Counted from the first letter of the stretch, positions 1-9,207 are shown. The stretch: 60,965 nucleotides of DNA from Candidatus Egerieousia equi (GCA_018065035.1 JAGHUC010000020.1:1-60965), one strand, 5' to 3'. Numbers and translations are program-made. The notes: generated by a model not told the origin, from the letters alone.

Positions 1-53
1 AGTGACTCCTTCTGCTCCTTTTTATTATTTGAGAACAATCCGAAAAAAGCCAT
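1..53 (-). CDS. ftsY: FtsY, signal recognition particle receptor (5' end only)
   Basis: Only the first 17 codons are inside the window, reading MAFFGLFSNNKKEQKES. A short hydrophobic start followed by a lysine/glutamate-rich stretch is the usual FtsY N-terminus. The gene lies directly after L28, L33 and DUF4295 on the same strand, which is the conserved Bacteroidetes order, and this context carries most of the call. FtsY is the membrane-docking GTPase for SRP-bound ribosomes; its GTPase domain would lie beyond the left edge. Confidence 0.7.
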   Translation of the reverse strand, partial: MAFFGLFSNNKKEQKES

Positions 54-96
54 AATAATTCATTTTAATCCGCAAAAATACAAAACTCCGATGGAC

Positions 97-133
97 AAAA
101 AAAGAAAGCCGGTCAATTTCTTGACCGGCTTTC
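97..133 (-). terminator. Rho-independent terminator after DUF4295
   Basis: A perfect 13-bp inverted repeat (104-116 with 121-133, four-base loop) is followed on the minus strand by a run of seven T. It lies between the DUF4295 stop and the ftsY start, so it should end or attenuate the rpmB-rpmG-DUF4295 transcript before ftsY. Confidence 0.85.
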
Positions 134-153
134 TCAATATTTATGCTACTGAA

Positions 154-315
154 TTATTTCTTATTGAAAAAATCCTTGATCTCTGCGTTCGGAACCATTT
201 CCTCTTCAAAAACGTATGCACCAGTCTTTGGAGACTTTACCATACGGATACATTTGGTAATGTTCTTTGATTGTGATTTGTCACCACTAAATGTAGCAAC
301 CGCTTTTTTAGCCAT
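154..315 (-). CDS. DUF4295 small basic protein
   Basis: This 53-residue protein starts MAKKAVATFSGDK and ends DFFNKK. It matches the DUF4295 family, small lysine-rich proteins encoded in Bacteroidetes just after ribosomal proteins L28 and L33. Function is unknown; position and charge suggest an association with the ribosome, which is inference. It follows rpmG by 19 bases and precedes a strong terminator. Confidence 0.85.
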   Translation of the reverse strand: MAKKAVATFSGDKSQSKNITKCIRMVKSPKTGAYVFEEEMVPNAEIKDFFNKK

Positions 316-334
316 CTCGCTCTACTTTTAATTG

Positions 335-520
335 TTATTTAATCTCACGGTGTACAGTCACTTTCTTAAGGAAAGGATTATACTTTTTACGCTCCAACCT
401 CTGGGTTGTGTTCTTTTTGTTCTTAGTGGTAATATACCTAGACATTCCTGGTACACCACTCTCTCTTTGCTCTGTGCATTCGAGTATCACCTGTACTCTG
501 TTACCTTTCTTTGCTGCCAT
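335..520 (-). CDS. rpmG: 50S ribosomal protein L33
   Basis: The 61-residue basic protein begins [17 protein letters not shown] and contains the L33 signature region [14 protein letters not shown] followed by [12 protein letters not shown]. The family is normally 50-62 residues, so it is full length. It lacks the CxxC zinc pairs seen in some L33 forms; only a single Cys is present. It sits 12 bases after rpmB in the rpmB-rpmG-DUF4295 unit. Confidence 0.96.
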   Translation of the reverse strand: MAAKKGNRVQVILECTEQRESGVPGMSRYITTKNKKNTTQRLERKKYNPFLKKVTVHREIK

Positions 521-532
521 ATCTAAATATAT

Positions 533-775
533 TTACACCAATTTGATGAAACCATTGTTCTCGGCTCTCCTGATAGATTCTGCGAGACCATTCTTGTTAA
601 TATTGCGGATTCCAGCTGCTGTAACTTTAAGTGTTACGAATCTGCCTTCCTCCTCCAACCAGAACTTCTTTGTTCTGAGGTTCAAAGCGAACTCCCTCTT
701 GGTTCTGCGTTTAGAATGGGAAACATTGTTTCCTTTCATTCCTTTCTTGCCGGTAATTTGACAAATCTTTGCCAT
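533..775 (-). CDS. rpmB: 50S ribosomal protein L28
   Basis: The 80-residue protein starts MAKICQITGKKGMKGNNVSHSKRRTK, the typical L28 N-terminus, and ends in the conserved rRNA-binding segment around VTAAGIRNINKNGL. Length is normal. It is first in the rpmB-rpmG-DUF4295 unit, separated from lepB by about 70 bases of AT-rich DNA. A weak TAnnTTTG-like box (GATATTTG) lies upstream and may be its promoter. Confidence 0.96.
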   Translation of the reverse strand: MAKICQITGKKGMKGNNVSHSKRRTKREFALNLRTKKFWLEEEGRFVTLKVTAAGIRNINKNGLAESIRRAENNGFIKLV

Positions 776-848
776 TATTATTGTATTTTATTATTATTCA
801 AAACTATCGAGCTGCAAATATCACTCTTTTTTTTAAGAATTACAAATT

Positions 849-2192
849 TTATATGAAGCTGAACAACCTCTTCCATCGTATGTTAGAAGGGAAAGTCCTT
901 GTAGGGTCTGAAGAGAACCATATCATCCAAGGCTTGCCTACTATATGGTCTTCAGGAACGAATCCCCAGTATCTGGAGTCAAGTGAATTGTGACGGTTGT
1001 CACCCATCATGAAGTAATAGTCCTGCTGGAAAGTATAGCTGGAAGTTTCCTCACCATTGATGAAGATTGCGCCATCCTTCACTTCAAGTCTGTTCCCTTC
1101 ATAGGATTCTATTATTCTCCTGTACAGAGGAAGGTTTTCCAAATCAAGCTTCACGGTGGATCCTGCTGCCGGAATCCAAACAGGTCCGAAATTGTCAACT
1201 GTCCAGTTGAAATTCCTGGAGAACGGGAAAATATCCTCAGGGCCTTCGCCCAAACTTTCAAATACCAGTTCCTGAATATCAGTGACAGCATCCAGACGGG
1301 AAACTGCTTCAATCTCCTCGTTGGACATGGTCACTGCCGAATAGCCAGGAAGGCTGCTGTCAAAGAACCAGTTCTTGAAATCTATACCCAGTTCATCCAT
1401 CTTGACCGGATTGATTGCTCCACCTTTTGTATAAACGTTACAGATTTTCTGAACTCCAGGGAAATCGGCCGATTTCTCTCCGTTCACGTAAACCTGCCCG
1501 TTGACTACTGCCAGTGTGTCTGATGCTACGGCCACGCACCTCTTCACATAATTGTCCAACTTGTCAAGAGGTCTGACTACTATTGGCCCGTATTGCCTTA
1601 TTACAAAATTCCTGTCACCGTTATTGTCCCTTACTACCCTGTAGTAGTCATCTGCAGGAATGCGCTTGAGGACAGTATCACCGTGAGGGAAGCCGAAAAC
1701 CACAATGTCATTCCTTCTGACCTTTGAGAATCCTTTCAACCTCCTGTACTTGTTCTGTATGACAGTGGAATAGGATTCATTGCCGGAGAATGGCATTACG
1801 TTGTGCACAAGCGGAACAGAAACCGGAGTTATGGGAATCCTCGGACCGTAAGCAAGCTTGCTTACGAACAGATAGTCTCCTATCTCCAGTGATTTCTCCA
1901 TTGAACCGGTAGGAATGGTATATGCCTCAATGAAAAACATTCTGATGAATGTTGCCGCTATGACAGCGAACACTATGGCATCTATCCATTCAACCAGTGC
2001 GCTCCTCTTTTTCGGAGCCTGGGAGCCCTTCTTCACAAAAAGAGATTGTATCTTCCTTGTAATGAAAATGTCAAAGATAACTGCAAGGCCTGCAAGCCAC
2101 CAGTAATTCCCGAGCCATATCACCCAAAGGACATACAGAAGACCCCAGAATGAGAATTTGAACCACCTGTTATGTAAAAAGGCGAATTTCAA
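849..2192 (-). CDS. lepB: Signal peptidase I
   Basis: This is a 447-residue S26 peptidase that removes signal peptides at the periplasmic face of the inner membrane. Two or three hydrophobic segments lie in the first 90 residues, followed by the catalytic serine in PTGSM (Ser97), the lysine-bearing box around KRCVAVASD and the C-terminal box MMGDNRHNSLDSRYWG. The insert between boxes makes it longer than the E. coli enzyme, as in other Bacteroidetes. It begins six bases after rplT, so it is probably read as the last gene of the thrS-infC-rpmI-rplT operon. Confidence 0.95.
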   Translation of the reverse strand: MKFAFLHNRWFKFSFWGLLYVLWVIWLGNYWWLAGLAVIFDIFITRKIQSLFVKKGSQAPKKRSALVEWIDAIVFAVIAATFIRMFFIEAYTIPTGSMEKSLEIGDYLFVSKLAYGPRIPITPVSVPLVHNVMPFSGNESYSTVIQNKYRRLKGFSKVRRNDIVVFGFPHGDTVLKRIPADDYYRVVRDNNGDRNFVIRQYGPIVVRPLDKLDNYVKRCVAVASDTLAVVNGQVYVNGEKSADFPGVQKICNVYTKGGAINPVKMDELGIDFKNWFFDSSLPGYSAVTMSNEEIEAVSRLDAVTDIQELVFESLGEGPEDIFPFSRNFNWTVDNFGPVWIPAAGSTVKLDLENLPLYRRIIESYEGNRLEVKDGAIFINGEETSSYTFQQDYYFMMGDNRHNSLDSRYWGFVPEDHIVGKPWMIWFSSDPTRTFPSNIRWKRLFSFI

Positions 2193-2198
2193 AGAACA

Positions 2199-2543
2199 CT
2201 ATTTTACAGAGTTGATAATTGCCTCAAATGCCTGAGGGTTATTCATTGCAAGGTCTGCAAGGACTTTTCTGTTAAGACCTACGTTGTTCTTGGCAAGCTT
2301 GCCTATGAACTGTGAATAGTTCATACCATGAGCTCTGGCTGCTGCATTGATTCTTACAATCCACAATGCGCGGAAAGTTCTCTTCTTGTTCTTACGATCC
2401 CTGTAAGCATAGGTCAAACCTTTCTCGTAGGTGTTTTTTGCTACTGTCCAGACATTAGCTCTTGCAAGGAAATTACCCTTGGTCTGTTTTAGAATTTTTT
2501 TACGGCGTGCTCTTGATGCAACCGAATTTACGCTTCTTGGCAT
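2199..2543 (-). CDS. rplT: 50S ribosomal protein L20
   Basis: The 114-residue protein starts [19 protein letters not shown] and shows the L20 core with [24 protein letters not shown]. It is an early 23S rRNA binder needed for large-subunit assembly. In other bacteria L20 represses its own infC-rpmI-rplT operon; no regulatory fold could be proved here, although an 86-base spacer separates it from rpmI. Full length. Confidence 0.97.
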   Translation of the reverse strand: MPRSVNSVASRARRKKILKQTKGNFLARANVWTVAKNTYEKGLTYAYRDRKNKKRTFRALWIVRINAAARAHGMNYSQFIGKLAKNNVGLNRKVLADLAMNNPQAFEAIINSVK

Positions 2544-2629
2544 AATCTACTGTTTTTTGAGGGTCAGCGTTCTCCTCCTCTTGATTGAGAAACTTTGCTC
2601 TGCTGAACTCTCGGTTAATAATAATGTTG

Positions 2630-2824
2630 TTAAGCTAAAATAAGTTTCTTTACTCTTGCCTCATCAACGTCTGCAATTGTTGAGAAGTGGCAAAGATTTC
2701 TTTTCTGCTTGGTTGTCTTCTTAGTCAGGATATGACTATGATAGGCATGTTTTCTTTTGATTTTACCCGACCCGGTAAGCTCGAAACGCTTTTTGGCACC
2801 GGCATTGGACTTCATTTTAGGCAT
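2630..2824 (-). CDS. rpmI: 50S ribosomal protein L35
   Basis: The 64-residue protein [20 protein letters not shown] has the classical L35 start and the [14 protein letters not shown] segment. It lies between infC and rplT, the universal order of this operon. Spacing to infC is 55 bases and to rplT 86 bases. Confidence 0.97.
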   Translation of the reverse strand: MPKMKSNAGAKKRFELTGSGKIKRKHAYHSHILTKKTTKQKRNLCHFSTIADVDEARVKKLILA

Positions 2825-2879
2825 CGCTAAAAATTTTTAAGTTAATAATTTGTTAAACAGTATGGATTCTGATGAAAGG

Positions 2880-3500
2880 CTATTTCTTTTTGCTGACTGG
2901 CGCAATCATCATAATCATTCTTTTTCCTTCAAGCTTAGGCATCTGCTCAGCTTTGCCGAACTCCTCAAGTTCCACTGCGAAACGGAGAAGAAGTTTCTCT
3001 CCCTGCTCCGAGAACAGAATAGAACGTCCTTTGAAGAAGACATATGCCTTTACTTTTGAACCGTCCTGAAGAAAACTTTTTGCGTGGTTCAATTTGAACT
3101 GGAAATCGTGCTCATCTGTCTGGGGCCCGAATCTTATCTCCTTGATAACCACCTTGCTGGCATTGGATTTCATCTCCTTTGCCTTTTTCTTCTGCTGGTA
3201 AAGATACTTCTGGTAATCAAGTATCTTGCATACAGGGGGATCTGCATTCGGAGAGATTTCCACCAAATCCAACTCCTGCTCAACAGCCATTCTCAATGCC
3301 TCTTGTGTGGAATATATTCCCTGTGCAGGAACATTCTCCCCTACAACCCTTACCTGAGGGCATCGGATTTCTTCATTCACTCTTGTTGAGTCGTTTTTCT
3401 TTTGCGTCTGGGCGGCATTGTTTCTGTTGCCGTTTTGCTGGGGACCGCTTGGGTTAGGTTTTCTGAATCCCCCTGGACGCGGTTTAAATGGTGTTGCTAT
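2880..3500 (-). CDS. infC: Translation initiation factor IF-3, apparent AUA start
   Basis: IF-3 binds the 30S subunit and checks start codon and initiator tRNA. The conserved body runs from [14 protein letters not shown] through [20 protein letters not shown] and [15 protein letters not shown] to KRMIMMI. A conventional start would be GTG at 3380, with no ribosome binding site. Forty codons upstream in the same frame lies ATA (3498-3500), eight bases after a perfect AGGAGG, giving [16 protein letters not shown] and a basic Pro/Gly/Asn/Gln-rich tail; an in-frame stop lies just before it. Non-AUG starts (AUU) are known for infC and allow IF-3 to repress itself. The product would be 206 residues. 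First gene after thrS in the operon. Confidence 0.88.
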   Translation of the reverse strand: MATPFKPRPGGFRKPNPSGPQQNGNRNNAAQTQKKNDSTRVNEEIRCPQVRVVGENVPAQGIYSTQEALRMAVEQELDLVEISPNADPPVCKILDYQKYLYQQKKKAKEMKSNASKVVIKEIRFGPQTDEHDFQFKLNHAKSFLQDGSKVKAYVFFKGRSILFSEQGEKLLLRFAVELEEFGKAEQMPKLEGKRMIMMIAPVSKKK

Positions 3501-3507
3501 AAAAGTA

Positions 3508-3514
3508 TCCTCCT
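3508..3514 (-). promoter_or_regulatory. Strong Shine-Dalgarno site for infC
   Basis: Minus-strand AGGAGGA lies eight bases before an ATA codon that continues in frame into IF-3. Such perfect sites are uncommon in front of Bacteroidetes genes, and here it decides the start choice. Confidence 0.75.
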
Positions 3515-3551
3515 ATATTTATATTAAACAATTATATAAACACTGTTGAGC

Positions 3552-5489
3552 CTATTTGCTCAAAAGTGAATTGATTTCATTACCGAAATAGGCCTTGAAC
3601 TCATCTATCTTCATTGAGCCCAAGTCTTCTCCGCCTTGTTTTCTGACTGATACACAGCCATTTGCCTCTTCCTTCTCTCCTACTATAAGCTGATAAGGAA
3701 GCTTCTTGATTTCATTCTCCCTTATACGTTTTCCTATAGTTTCGTTTCTATCGTCTATAAGCGTGCGAATATCGCAATTATTCAGCAAATTACAAACTTT
3801 TTTAGCATAATCGTTAAATTTTTCGCTTATAGGAAGCACTACGGCCTGGTCAGGTGCGAGCCATAATGGCAATTTTCCACCTGTATGCTCGAGCAGTACT
3901 GCAACGAAACGTTCCATTGAGCCGAAAGGAGCCCTATGTATCATGATAGGTCTGTGAGGCTTGTCATCCGCACCAGTATATACGAGGTCGAATCTTTCAG
4001 GAAGATTGTAATCCACCTGGATGGTTCCAAGCTGCCATTTCCTTCCAATGGCATCCTTTACCATGAAATCAAGCTTTGGTCCGTAGAATGCAGCTTCACC
4101 GTACTCCACAACCGTGTTCAGGCCCTTCTCCTGAGCAGCCTCAACAATGGCAGCCTCGGCTCTTGCCCAGTTCTCATCAGTACCTATATATTTCTCATGA
4201 TCTTCAGGATCTCTGAGTGAAACCTGTGCGGTATATTCCTCGAACTTCAGGGTCTTGAAGATGTAGAGCACAATGTCAATCACCTTCTCGAACTCCTCCT
4301 TGAGCTGGTCAGGCCTTACGTAGAGATGGGCGTCATCCTGTGTGAACCCGCGGACTCTTGTAAGACCGTGGAGCTCACCGCTCTGCTCATATCTGTAAAC
4401 CGTACCGAACTCGGCAAGCCTTACAGGAAGGTCCTTGTAAGATCTTGGCTTTGACCTGTATATTTCACAGTGATGAGGACAGTTCATAGGTTTGAGCAGG
4501 AATTCCTCACCTTCCTGAGGTGTATGGATAGGCTGGAAAGAATCCGCGCCATAATGAGCATAGTGACCGCTGGTTACATAAAGTTCCTTCTGACCGATAT
4601 GAGGAGTGATCACAGGCAGATAGCCGTACTCCTTCTGAACTTTCTTGAGGAACATCTCAAGCTTCTCCCTTAAAGCGGCGCCTCTAGGCAGCCACAATGG
4701 AAGACCGGCTCCCACCCTTGATGAGAAAGTGAACAGTTCAAGTTCCTTTCCGAGCTTGCGGTGATCCCTCTTCTTTGCCTCCTCCAGCAATGCAAGATAT
4801 TCATCGAGAAGGCTCTTCTTAGGGAATGTGATACCGTAGATACGTGTAAGCATCTTGTTCTTCTCATTTCCTCTCCAATAAGCGCCGGCAATCGAAGTAA
4901 GTTTGACAGCCTTGATAATTGAAGTGTTCTGGATATGAGGTCCGCGGCAAAGGTCGGTGAAATTTCCGTTTGTATAGAAAGTGATAGTTCCATCCTGAAG
5001 GTCCCTTATGAGTTCACACTTGTACTGGTCGCCTTTCTGTGTGAATTTTGCCATTGCCTCGTCCTTTGGAACATCAACCCTTACAAAAGACTCCTTCGTA
5101 CGGGCGAGTTCCATCATCTTGTCCTCTACCTTCTTGAGGTCAGCCTCGGTGATTGTCCTGTCTCCGAGATCAACGTCATAATAGAATCCATTGTCGATTG
5201 CAGGTCCTATACCGAATTTGATTCCTGGATAAAGGGCCTCCAGCGCTTCGGCCATAAGGTGTGATGAAGAGTGCCAGAAAGCTTTCTTTCCTTCTGCATC
5301 CTCCCATTTGTGAAGCACTATCGATGCATCCTCGGTAATAGGTTTAGCTATATCATCAAGTTTGCCGTTAATGGTAACGGAGAGGACGTCTGCAGCCAGA
5401 CGCGGGCTGATGCTCTGTGCAATCTGCAAAGCGGTGACTCCGCTTTCATACTGGCGTACGCCTCCGTCCTTGAAAGTAATGTTTATCAT
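3552..5489 (-). CDS. thrS: Threonyl-tRNA synthetase
   Basis: This 645-residue class II synthetase charges tRNA-Thr. In order it has an N-terminal TGS domain ([10 protein letters not shown] to about residue 60), the editing domain with [11 protein letters not shown] near residue 75, the catalytic core with the zinc-site segment [10 protein letters not shown] and motif 2 region [24 protein letters not shown], and the anticodon-binding domain from about residue 545. Length is normal. It is the first gene of the thrS-infC-rpmI-rplT-lepB run and has its own promoter upstream, divergent from the plus-strand genes. Confidence 0.98.
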   Translation of the reverse strand: MINITFKDGGVRQYESGVTALQIAQSISPRLAADVLSVTINGKLDDIAKPITEDASIVLHKWEDAEGKKAFWHSSSHLMAEALEALYPGIKFGIGPAIDNGFYYDVDLGDRTITEADLKKVEDKMMELARTKESFVRVDVPKDEAMAKFTQKGDQYKCELIRDLQDGTITFYTNGNFTDLCRGPHIQNTSIIKAVKLTSIAGAYWRGNEKNKMLTRIYGITFPKKSLLDEYLALLEEAKKRDHRKLGKELELFTFSSRVGAGLPLWLPRGAALREKLEMFLKKVQKEYGYLPVITPHIGQKELYVTSGHYAHYGADSFQPIHTPQEGEEFLLKPMNCPHHCEIYRSKPRSYKDLPVRLAEFGTVYRYEQSGELHGLTRVRGFTQDDAHLYVRPDQLKEEFEKVIDIVLYIFKTLKFEEYTAQVSLRDPEDHEKYIGTDENWARAEAAIVEAAQEKGLNTVVEYGEAAFYGPKLDFMVKDAIGRKWQLGTIQVDYNLPERFDLVYTGADDKPHRPIMIHRAPFGSMERFVAVLLEHTGGKLPLWLAPDQAVVLPISEKFNDYAKKVCNLLNNCDIRTLIDDRNETIGKRIRENEIKKLPYQLIVGEKEEANGCVSVRKQGGEDLGSMKIDEFKAYFGNEINSLLSK

Positions 5490-5514
5490 AATTCAACTAG
5501 TATATATTAACGTG

Positions 5515-5546
5515 CAAAGTTATTAATTTTTATTATACCTTTGCAA
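5515..5546 (-). promoter_or_regulatory. thrS promoter
   Basis: Minus-strand -7 box TAACTTTG (5515-5522) and -33 TTG (5544-5546) are 21 bases apart, close to the Bacteroidetes consensus. It interleaves with a divergent promoter serving the plus-strand genes. Confidence 0.65.
5536..5543 (+). promoter_or_regulatory. Promoter -7 box for DUF4199-GT2 genes
   Basis: TACCTTTG matches the TAnnTTTG box. No good -33 TTG is at the right distance. Its position means that an upstream in-frame start at 5541 would not be transcribed, so ATG 5571 is preferred for the next gene. Confidence 0.5.
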
Positions 5547-5570
5547 GATAGTACTAAAATATTATTCGCC

Positions 5571-6074
5571 ATGAATTCAAGCAGGATCAATGCAGCAGCT
5601 TTGTACGGTCTGTATCTTTCACTTCCAACGGTAATAACTTTCCTCATTCAGGACACATATCAGCCAGGCACACTGATTTCAGTGATTCTTTGGGTGATCC
5701 GATTCGGTGCCAGCATCTGGCTGCTTCTGAGGTTCATGAAGGAATGGGCTGCGAATTTTGATGAATTCACATACGGGAATGGTGTTTCCTTCGGTTTCAT
5801 AACCTGTTCTTTCTCTTCAATGATTGTTGCGGTAGTAAGGTGGGCCAGCATAAGCTTCATCAACAAGGACACATTCCAGATGGCAATGCAGGAGGCAATG
5901 GAAAGATTCGAGGAGCAGGGGAACAGTCAGCTGATAGACACCTTCGCATCCATTTCAGAGAACATGCCTGTCATTGTTCTGTTTTCAACACTGATCTACT
6001 GCGTGATATATGGGTTGATACTTTCTTCGATACTTGCATCATTCTGCAAGAAGGAAAGTTTCACAATTGATTGA
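5571..6074 (+). CDS. DUF4199-like inner-membrane protein
   Basis: This 167-residue protein has four likely membrane helices: about residues 7-25 (LYGLYLSLPTVITFLI), 32-50, 68-90 and 138-158. The pattern and sequence resemble the Bacteroidetes DUF4199 family, whose role is unknown. ATG 5571 was chosen because an earlier in-frame start lies inside the promoter. It runs into the following glycosyltransferase with five bases between stop and ATG, an arrangement common for DUF4199 genes and suggesting a joint role in envelope glycan or lipid transfer; that last point is inference. Confidence 0.75.
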   Translation: MNSSRINAAALYGLYLSLPTVITFLIQDTYQPGTLISVILWVIRFGASIWLLLRFMKEWAANFDEFTYGNGVSFGFITCSFSSMIVAVVRWASISFINKDTFQMAMQEAMERFEEQGNSQLIDTFASISENMPVIVLFSTLIYCVIYGLILSSILASFCKKESFTID

Positions 6075-6079
6075 AAAGA

Positions 6080-7036
6080 ATGAAAGATTTAAGTGTAGTC
6101 ATTTCGCTGTTCAACGAGGCCGAGTCCCTGCCCGAACTGGTAAGTCTGATAAATACGACTGCCACGGGAATGGGCGTGGATTATGAAATCATCATGGTCA
6201 ATGATGGAAGCACGGACAATTCCTGGAACGTGATTCTTTCCCTGGCGGAGAAATACAAGGCTGTAAGGGCCATCAAGTTCAGAAGGAACTATGGAAAATC
6301 AGCCGCCCTGTTCTGCGGTTTCGAAGCGGCCGAAGGAGCCGTTGTAATAACCATGGATGCAGATCTGCAGGATGACCCCAATGAGATTCCGGCCCTTTAC
6401 AACATGATCAGGCAGCAGGGATATGATCTTGTGAGCGGATGGAAAAAGAAAAGGTTCGACAACAAGCTCACCAAGAACATCCCGTCCAAGATATACAATG
6501 CAACTGCCAGAAAGGTCACAGGATTGAAATTGCATGACATGAACTGCGGCCTGAAGGCATACAGGAACGAAGTTGTCAAGAACATTGAAGTATATGGTGA
6601 GATGCACAGATACATTCCATATCTGGCAAAGAATGCAGGTTTCACAAAAATAGGTGAAAAGGAAGTCTGCCACCATGTGAGGAAATATGGTAAAAGCAAG
6701 TTCGGGCTCGAACGTTTTGTCAACGGATACCTTGATCTTCTGAGCCTTTGGTTCCTCCAGCAGTTCGGCAAGAAGCCTATGCATTTTTTCGGAGTTCTTG
6801 GCTCCCTTACATTCATCATCGGATTCATCATAACAATCATTATCATAATCCAGAAAGTTTGCGCACAATCAGCAGGCTTGAAGTTCAGGGCTGTCACGGA
6901 CCAGCCCCTGTTCTATCTGGCGCTTGTTGCGCTTATCATTGGAATACAGTTGTTCCTTACAGGGTTCATAGCTGAACTCATCAGCAGAGGAAGGGAGGAC
7001 AGGAACAATTATCAAATCAGTCAGAGAATAAGATAA
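6080..7036 (+). CDS. GT2 glycosyltransferase, polyprenyl-phosphate type
   Basis: This 318-residue protein has an N-terminal GT-A fold with the GT2 motifs VVISLFNEAESLPEL, VNDGSTDNSW, the DAD-type metal site MDADLQDDP and the acceptor region GLKAYRNEVV. Two membrane helices follow near residues 234-262 and 280-305. This is the layout of dolichyl-phosphate-mannose/GtrB-like enzymes that load a sugar onto undecaprenyl phosphate. ATG 6080 is preferred over a TTG nine bases upstream. It lies between a DUF4199 protein and a likely barrel protein, with the next start directly abutting its stop. Confidence 0.9.
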   Translation: MKDLSVVISLFNEAESLPELVSLINTTATGMGVDYEIIMVNDGSTDNSWNVILSLAEKYKAVRAIKFRRNYGKSAALFCGFEAAEGAVVITMDADLQDDPNEIPALYNMIRQQGYDLVSGWKKKRFDNKLTKNIPSKIYNATARKVTGLKLHDMNCGLKAYRNEVVKNIEVYGEMHRYIPYLAKNAGFTKIGEKEVCHHVRKYGKSKFGLERFVNGYLDLLSLWFLQQFGKKPMHFFGVLGSLTFIIGFIITIIIIIQKVCAQSAGLKFRAVTDQPLFYLALVALIIGIQLFLTGFIAELISRGREDRNNYQISQRIR

Positions 7037-7936
7037 ATGTCATTCAATTCCATACAGAGACATTCAATTACGGTTCTTGCAGCCTTGCTGCTCTCAATAT
7101 GCGCACATGCCCAGAACCGCGAACCTTTCAAACAGTTGCTGGCCGCACCTGAATTCTTTGGCCCGTATGCATTCCAGGTACCTGACATGCTTGACGGAAG
7201 CATCTGCAGCAACTTATATGCAGAAATCGGATTTGACCATATCGTTGGCAGACTGGCCGGCCGGGATCACAAGGACTACACCAATGCTCCAACCTACTGC
7301 GTTCATGTTCCATTATGGACGGACAGAGCATCCGTCTCCATCTGGGGGGAATTTCAGGAATTCTACAACGACAATGAATATGTAAGGCAGGCCAGAGGAG
7401 TGAATCCTGAGGAACCGCTGAAATCATCCGATACCGGAACCCTGTACTTCAGCCTTGACATGCAGCTGCTCAAGGAATCGGTGTACAGACCGGCAATAGC
7501 GCTCAGAGCTGCAATACAGACCGCCACCGGTGACGATTATGAAAGAGCCAGGCATTATGACGCTCCAGGGTACTACTTTGAACTTTCAACGGGAAAGGAT
7601 TTCAAAGTGTACAGGAACTGGTCGGTAAGGCCCGCCGCTTCATTGAATTTCGTGTGCTGGCAAGTTTCGAACGGCCAGCAGAACGATGCTCTTGGCTATG
7701 GCGCCCAGCTGACTTTGAAGCATCCTGTTACCAGTTTCGTGATGGCTTATGGCCAGTATAAGGGCAAGGATGGAAGAGGTGACATGCCACGGGTCATAAA
7801 AGGACGCCTGAACTTCCACATAGGAAGATGGTCACCTTTCATATATTATCAGCATGGATTCAAGGAGTGGCCGTTCGACCAGTACAGAATAGGATTGTCA
7901 TACAGCATTGACATTCTCAGGTACATCAGGAAATAA
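7037..7936 (+). CDS. Secreted protein, likely outer-membrane beta-barrel
   Basis: The 299-residue product has a signal peptide (about residues 1-25, ending CAHAQ). The rest is rich in alternating aromatic/polar strands such as TLYFSLDMQLL, YYFELSTGKDF, WSPFIYYQHGF and the final YRIGLSYSIDILRYIRK, ending in a strand as outer-membrane barrels do. I do not recognise a named family. The start codon immediately follows the glycosyltransferase stop, so the two are co-translated or at least co-transcribed. Confidence 0.7.
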   Translation: MSFNSIQRHSITVLAALLLSICAHAQNREPFKQLLAAPEFFGPYAFQVPDMLDGSICSNLYAEIGFDHIVGRLAGRDHKDYTNAPTYCVHVPLWTDRASVSIWGEFQEFYNDNEYVRQARGVNPEEPLKSSDTGTLYFSLDMQLLKESVYRPAIALRAAIQTATGDDYERARHYDAPGYYFELSTGKDFKVYRNWSVRPAASLNFVCWQVSNGQQNDALGYGAQLTLKHPVTSFVMAYGQYKGKDGRGDMPRVIKGRLNFHIGRWSPFIYYQHGFKEWPFDQYRIGLSYSIDILRYIRK

Positions 7937-7940
7937 TCCA

Positions 7941-7969
7941 TAAAAAAATTCCTGAATCATTTCAGGGAT
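7941..7969 (-). terminator. Terminator after the M64 peptidase
   Basis: Inverted repeat 7948-7956 with 7961-7969 (one G-T pair, four-base loop) is followed on the minus strand by seven T. It overlaps the M64 stop codon and sits between convergent genes. Confidence 0.7.
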
Positions 7970-9207
7970 TTAGTATAAAACAGAATCATGTCTTCTATCG
8001 CCTTCTGACACACAGGACAGAAATCAGGAGCCTTGTTGGATTTCATACGGCAGTCCTCACATGCCCGCCATACTCCTTTGGACTGATAGCCACCGCCTTC
8101 AACCAGGCCCACGCCATTCTTGCCCATCATTTTCTCCCACTTGCTTGAAAAATCAGCCTTTGTAGTGATGTTTCTCTCCCATGGCTCCACGTTTGGATAA
8201 TAGTACTCAACGAACATGTCATCATAGTAATATTCGTCGGCAAGCGCGCCGAAACTGTGACCGAATTCATGCACCACAACTTCCTTGAACCATTTGTTGT
8301 GAGCTGTAGTGAGAGTATAGCTGTTATATATGCCTCCGCCGCCGTAATTGTCGGTATTGGCAAGAATCACTATATGTTCGTATGGAACGCCGGCAAGTTC
8401 ATCGTGAAGATCGCGCAACCTCAGAGTTGTGAGATATCTGTCCATGTAGAAGGTATCGAAATTCGAACTCAAGGCAGTATTCTTCCACAGGCCCTGCTTG
8501 GGAATGCTCACTCCGCTGTCCTTGGAAGGAAGGGCAACTGCAATGAAATTGAATTTGTCTGCATAGTCCTTGAAAGGGGAATGTGAGAGAAGTACCTCAA
8601 CAGCTGACTGCGCATCTGCGTAGAAGACATCCATTTCCTGCTCGGTATATCCTTCAGCCACAATTGCAACGTCAATCCTTTCCTCAGGAGAACCGCTTTC
8701 ACCTATATACTTATACTCCACTTTGCTGCTCGCAGGTCGGATAAGGATATCCGAAGGCTGTACCCTGTGGGTGTATGTGGCGGCTACATTGTTGAAGAAA
8801 TCGTAAAGTTCCACTGTAATGTCAACAGGCTCAGCGGGCATAGGGAAAAGGAAAACATTCTCGAAACTCTTGCGCAAACGGGTAGCCTCCTCTGTTGCCT
8901 GCCATTCCTGGAACAATGTTGAGAATGAAGTTGCATAAAGCACCTGACCGCTTGTATCGCGCATGAACGCGGCGCCATTGCCCATTACAGGAACTTCCTG
9001 CATGTTCACTCTTCTTCCGGCCCAGCCTGAAAGGGAACGGAGCTCATCAACTGAAATGTCGCAGGTCTTGTCGGTGCCTGTAAAGATATAGTCCACCCTG
9101 AGAGTGCGGCTAAGATCGAGTTTGTCCGAAGGACTTTGTGCGAACAGGGTTCCCGCAGCAAGCAACAATGATACGAGAATGCAGAATCTTTTCATAACAG
9201 AATGCAT
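7957..9207 (-). CDS. Secreted M64-family metallopeptidase (IgA peptidase-like)
   Basis: This 416-residue protein has a signal peptide (KRFCILVSLLLAAGTLFAQS), an N-terminal beta domain typical of M64 proteins, and a zinc site VVHEFGHSFGALADEYYY (HExxH type, third ligand probably in the ADEY part). A CxxC pair near the C-terminus (FCPVCQKAIEDMI) is also conserved in the family. M64 includes Clostridium ramosum IgA protease, but the substrate here is unknown. The first ATG overlaps the lpdA stop as TAATG; ATG 9195 would give a tidier signal peptide. It is cotranscribed after lpdA. Confidence 0.88.
   Translation of the reverse strand: MHSVMKRFCILVSLLLAAGTLFAQSPSDKLDLSRTLRVDYIFTGTDKTCDISVDELRSLSGWAGRRVNMQEVPVMGNGAAFMRDTSGQVLYATSFSTLFQEWQATEEATRLRKSFENVFLFPMPAEPVDITVELYDFFNNVAATYTHRVQPSDILIRPASSKVEYKYIGESGSPEERIDVAIVAEGYTEQEMDVFYADAQSAVEVLLSHSPFKDYADKFNFIAVALPSKDSGVSIPKQGLWKNTALSSNFDTFYMDRYLTTLRLRDLHDELAGVPYEHIVILANTDNYGGGGIYNSYTLTTAHNKWFKEVVVHEFGHSFGALADEYYYDDMFVEYYYPNVEPWERNITTKADFSSKWEKMMGKNGVGLVEGGGYQSKGVWRACEDCRMKSNKAPDFCPVCQKAIEDMILFYTKSLK

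Noticed and set aside
5541-5570. Upstream extension of the DUF4199 gene starting at 5541
   Set aside because: It overlaps the TACCTTTG promoter box, so it would lie at or before the transcription start; ATG 5571 is a better start.
6299-6897. Two minus-strand frames opposite the GT2 glycosyltransferase
   Set aside because: They overlap a strongly supported gene over its whole conserved core and have no recognisable protein features.
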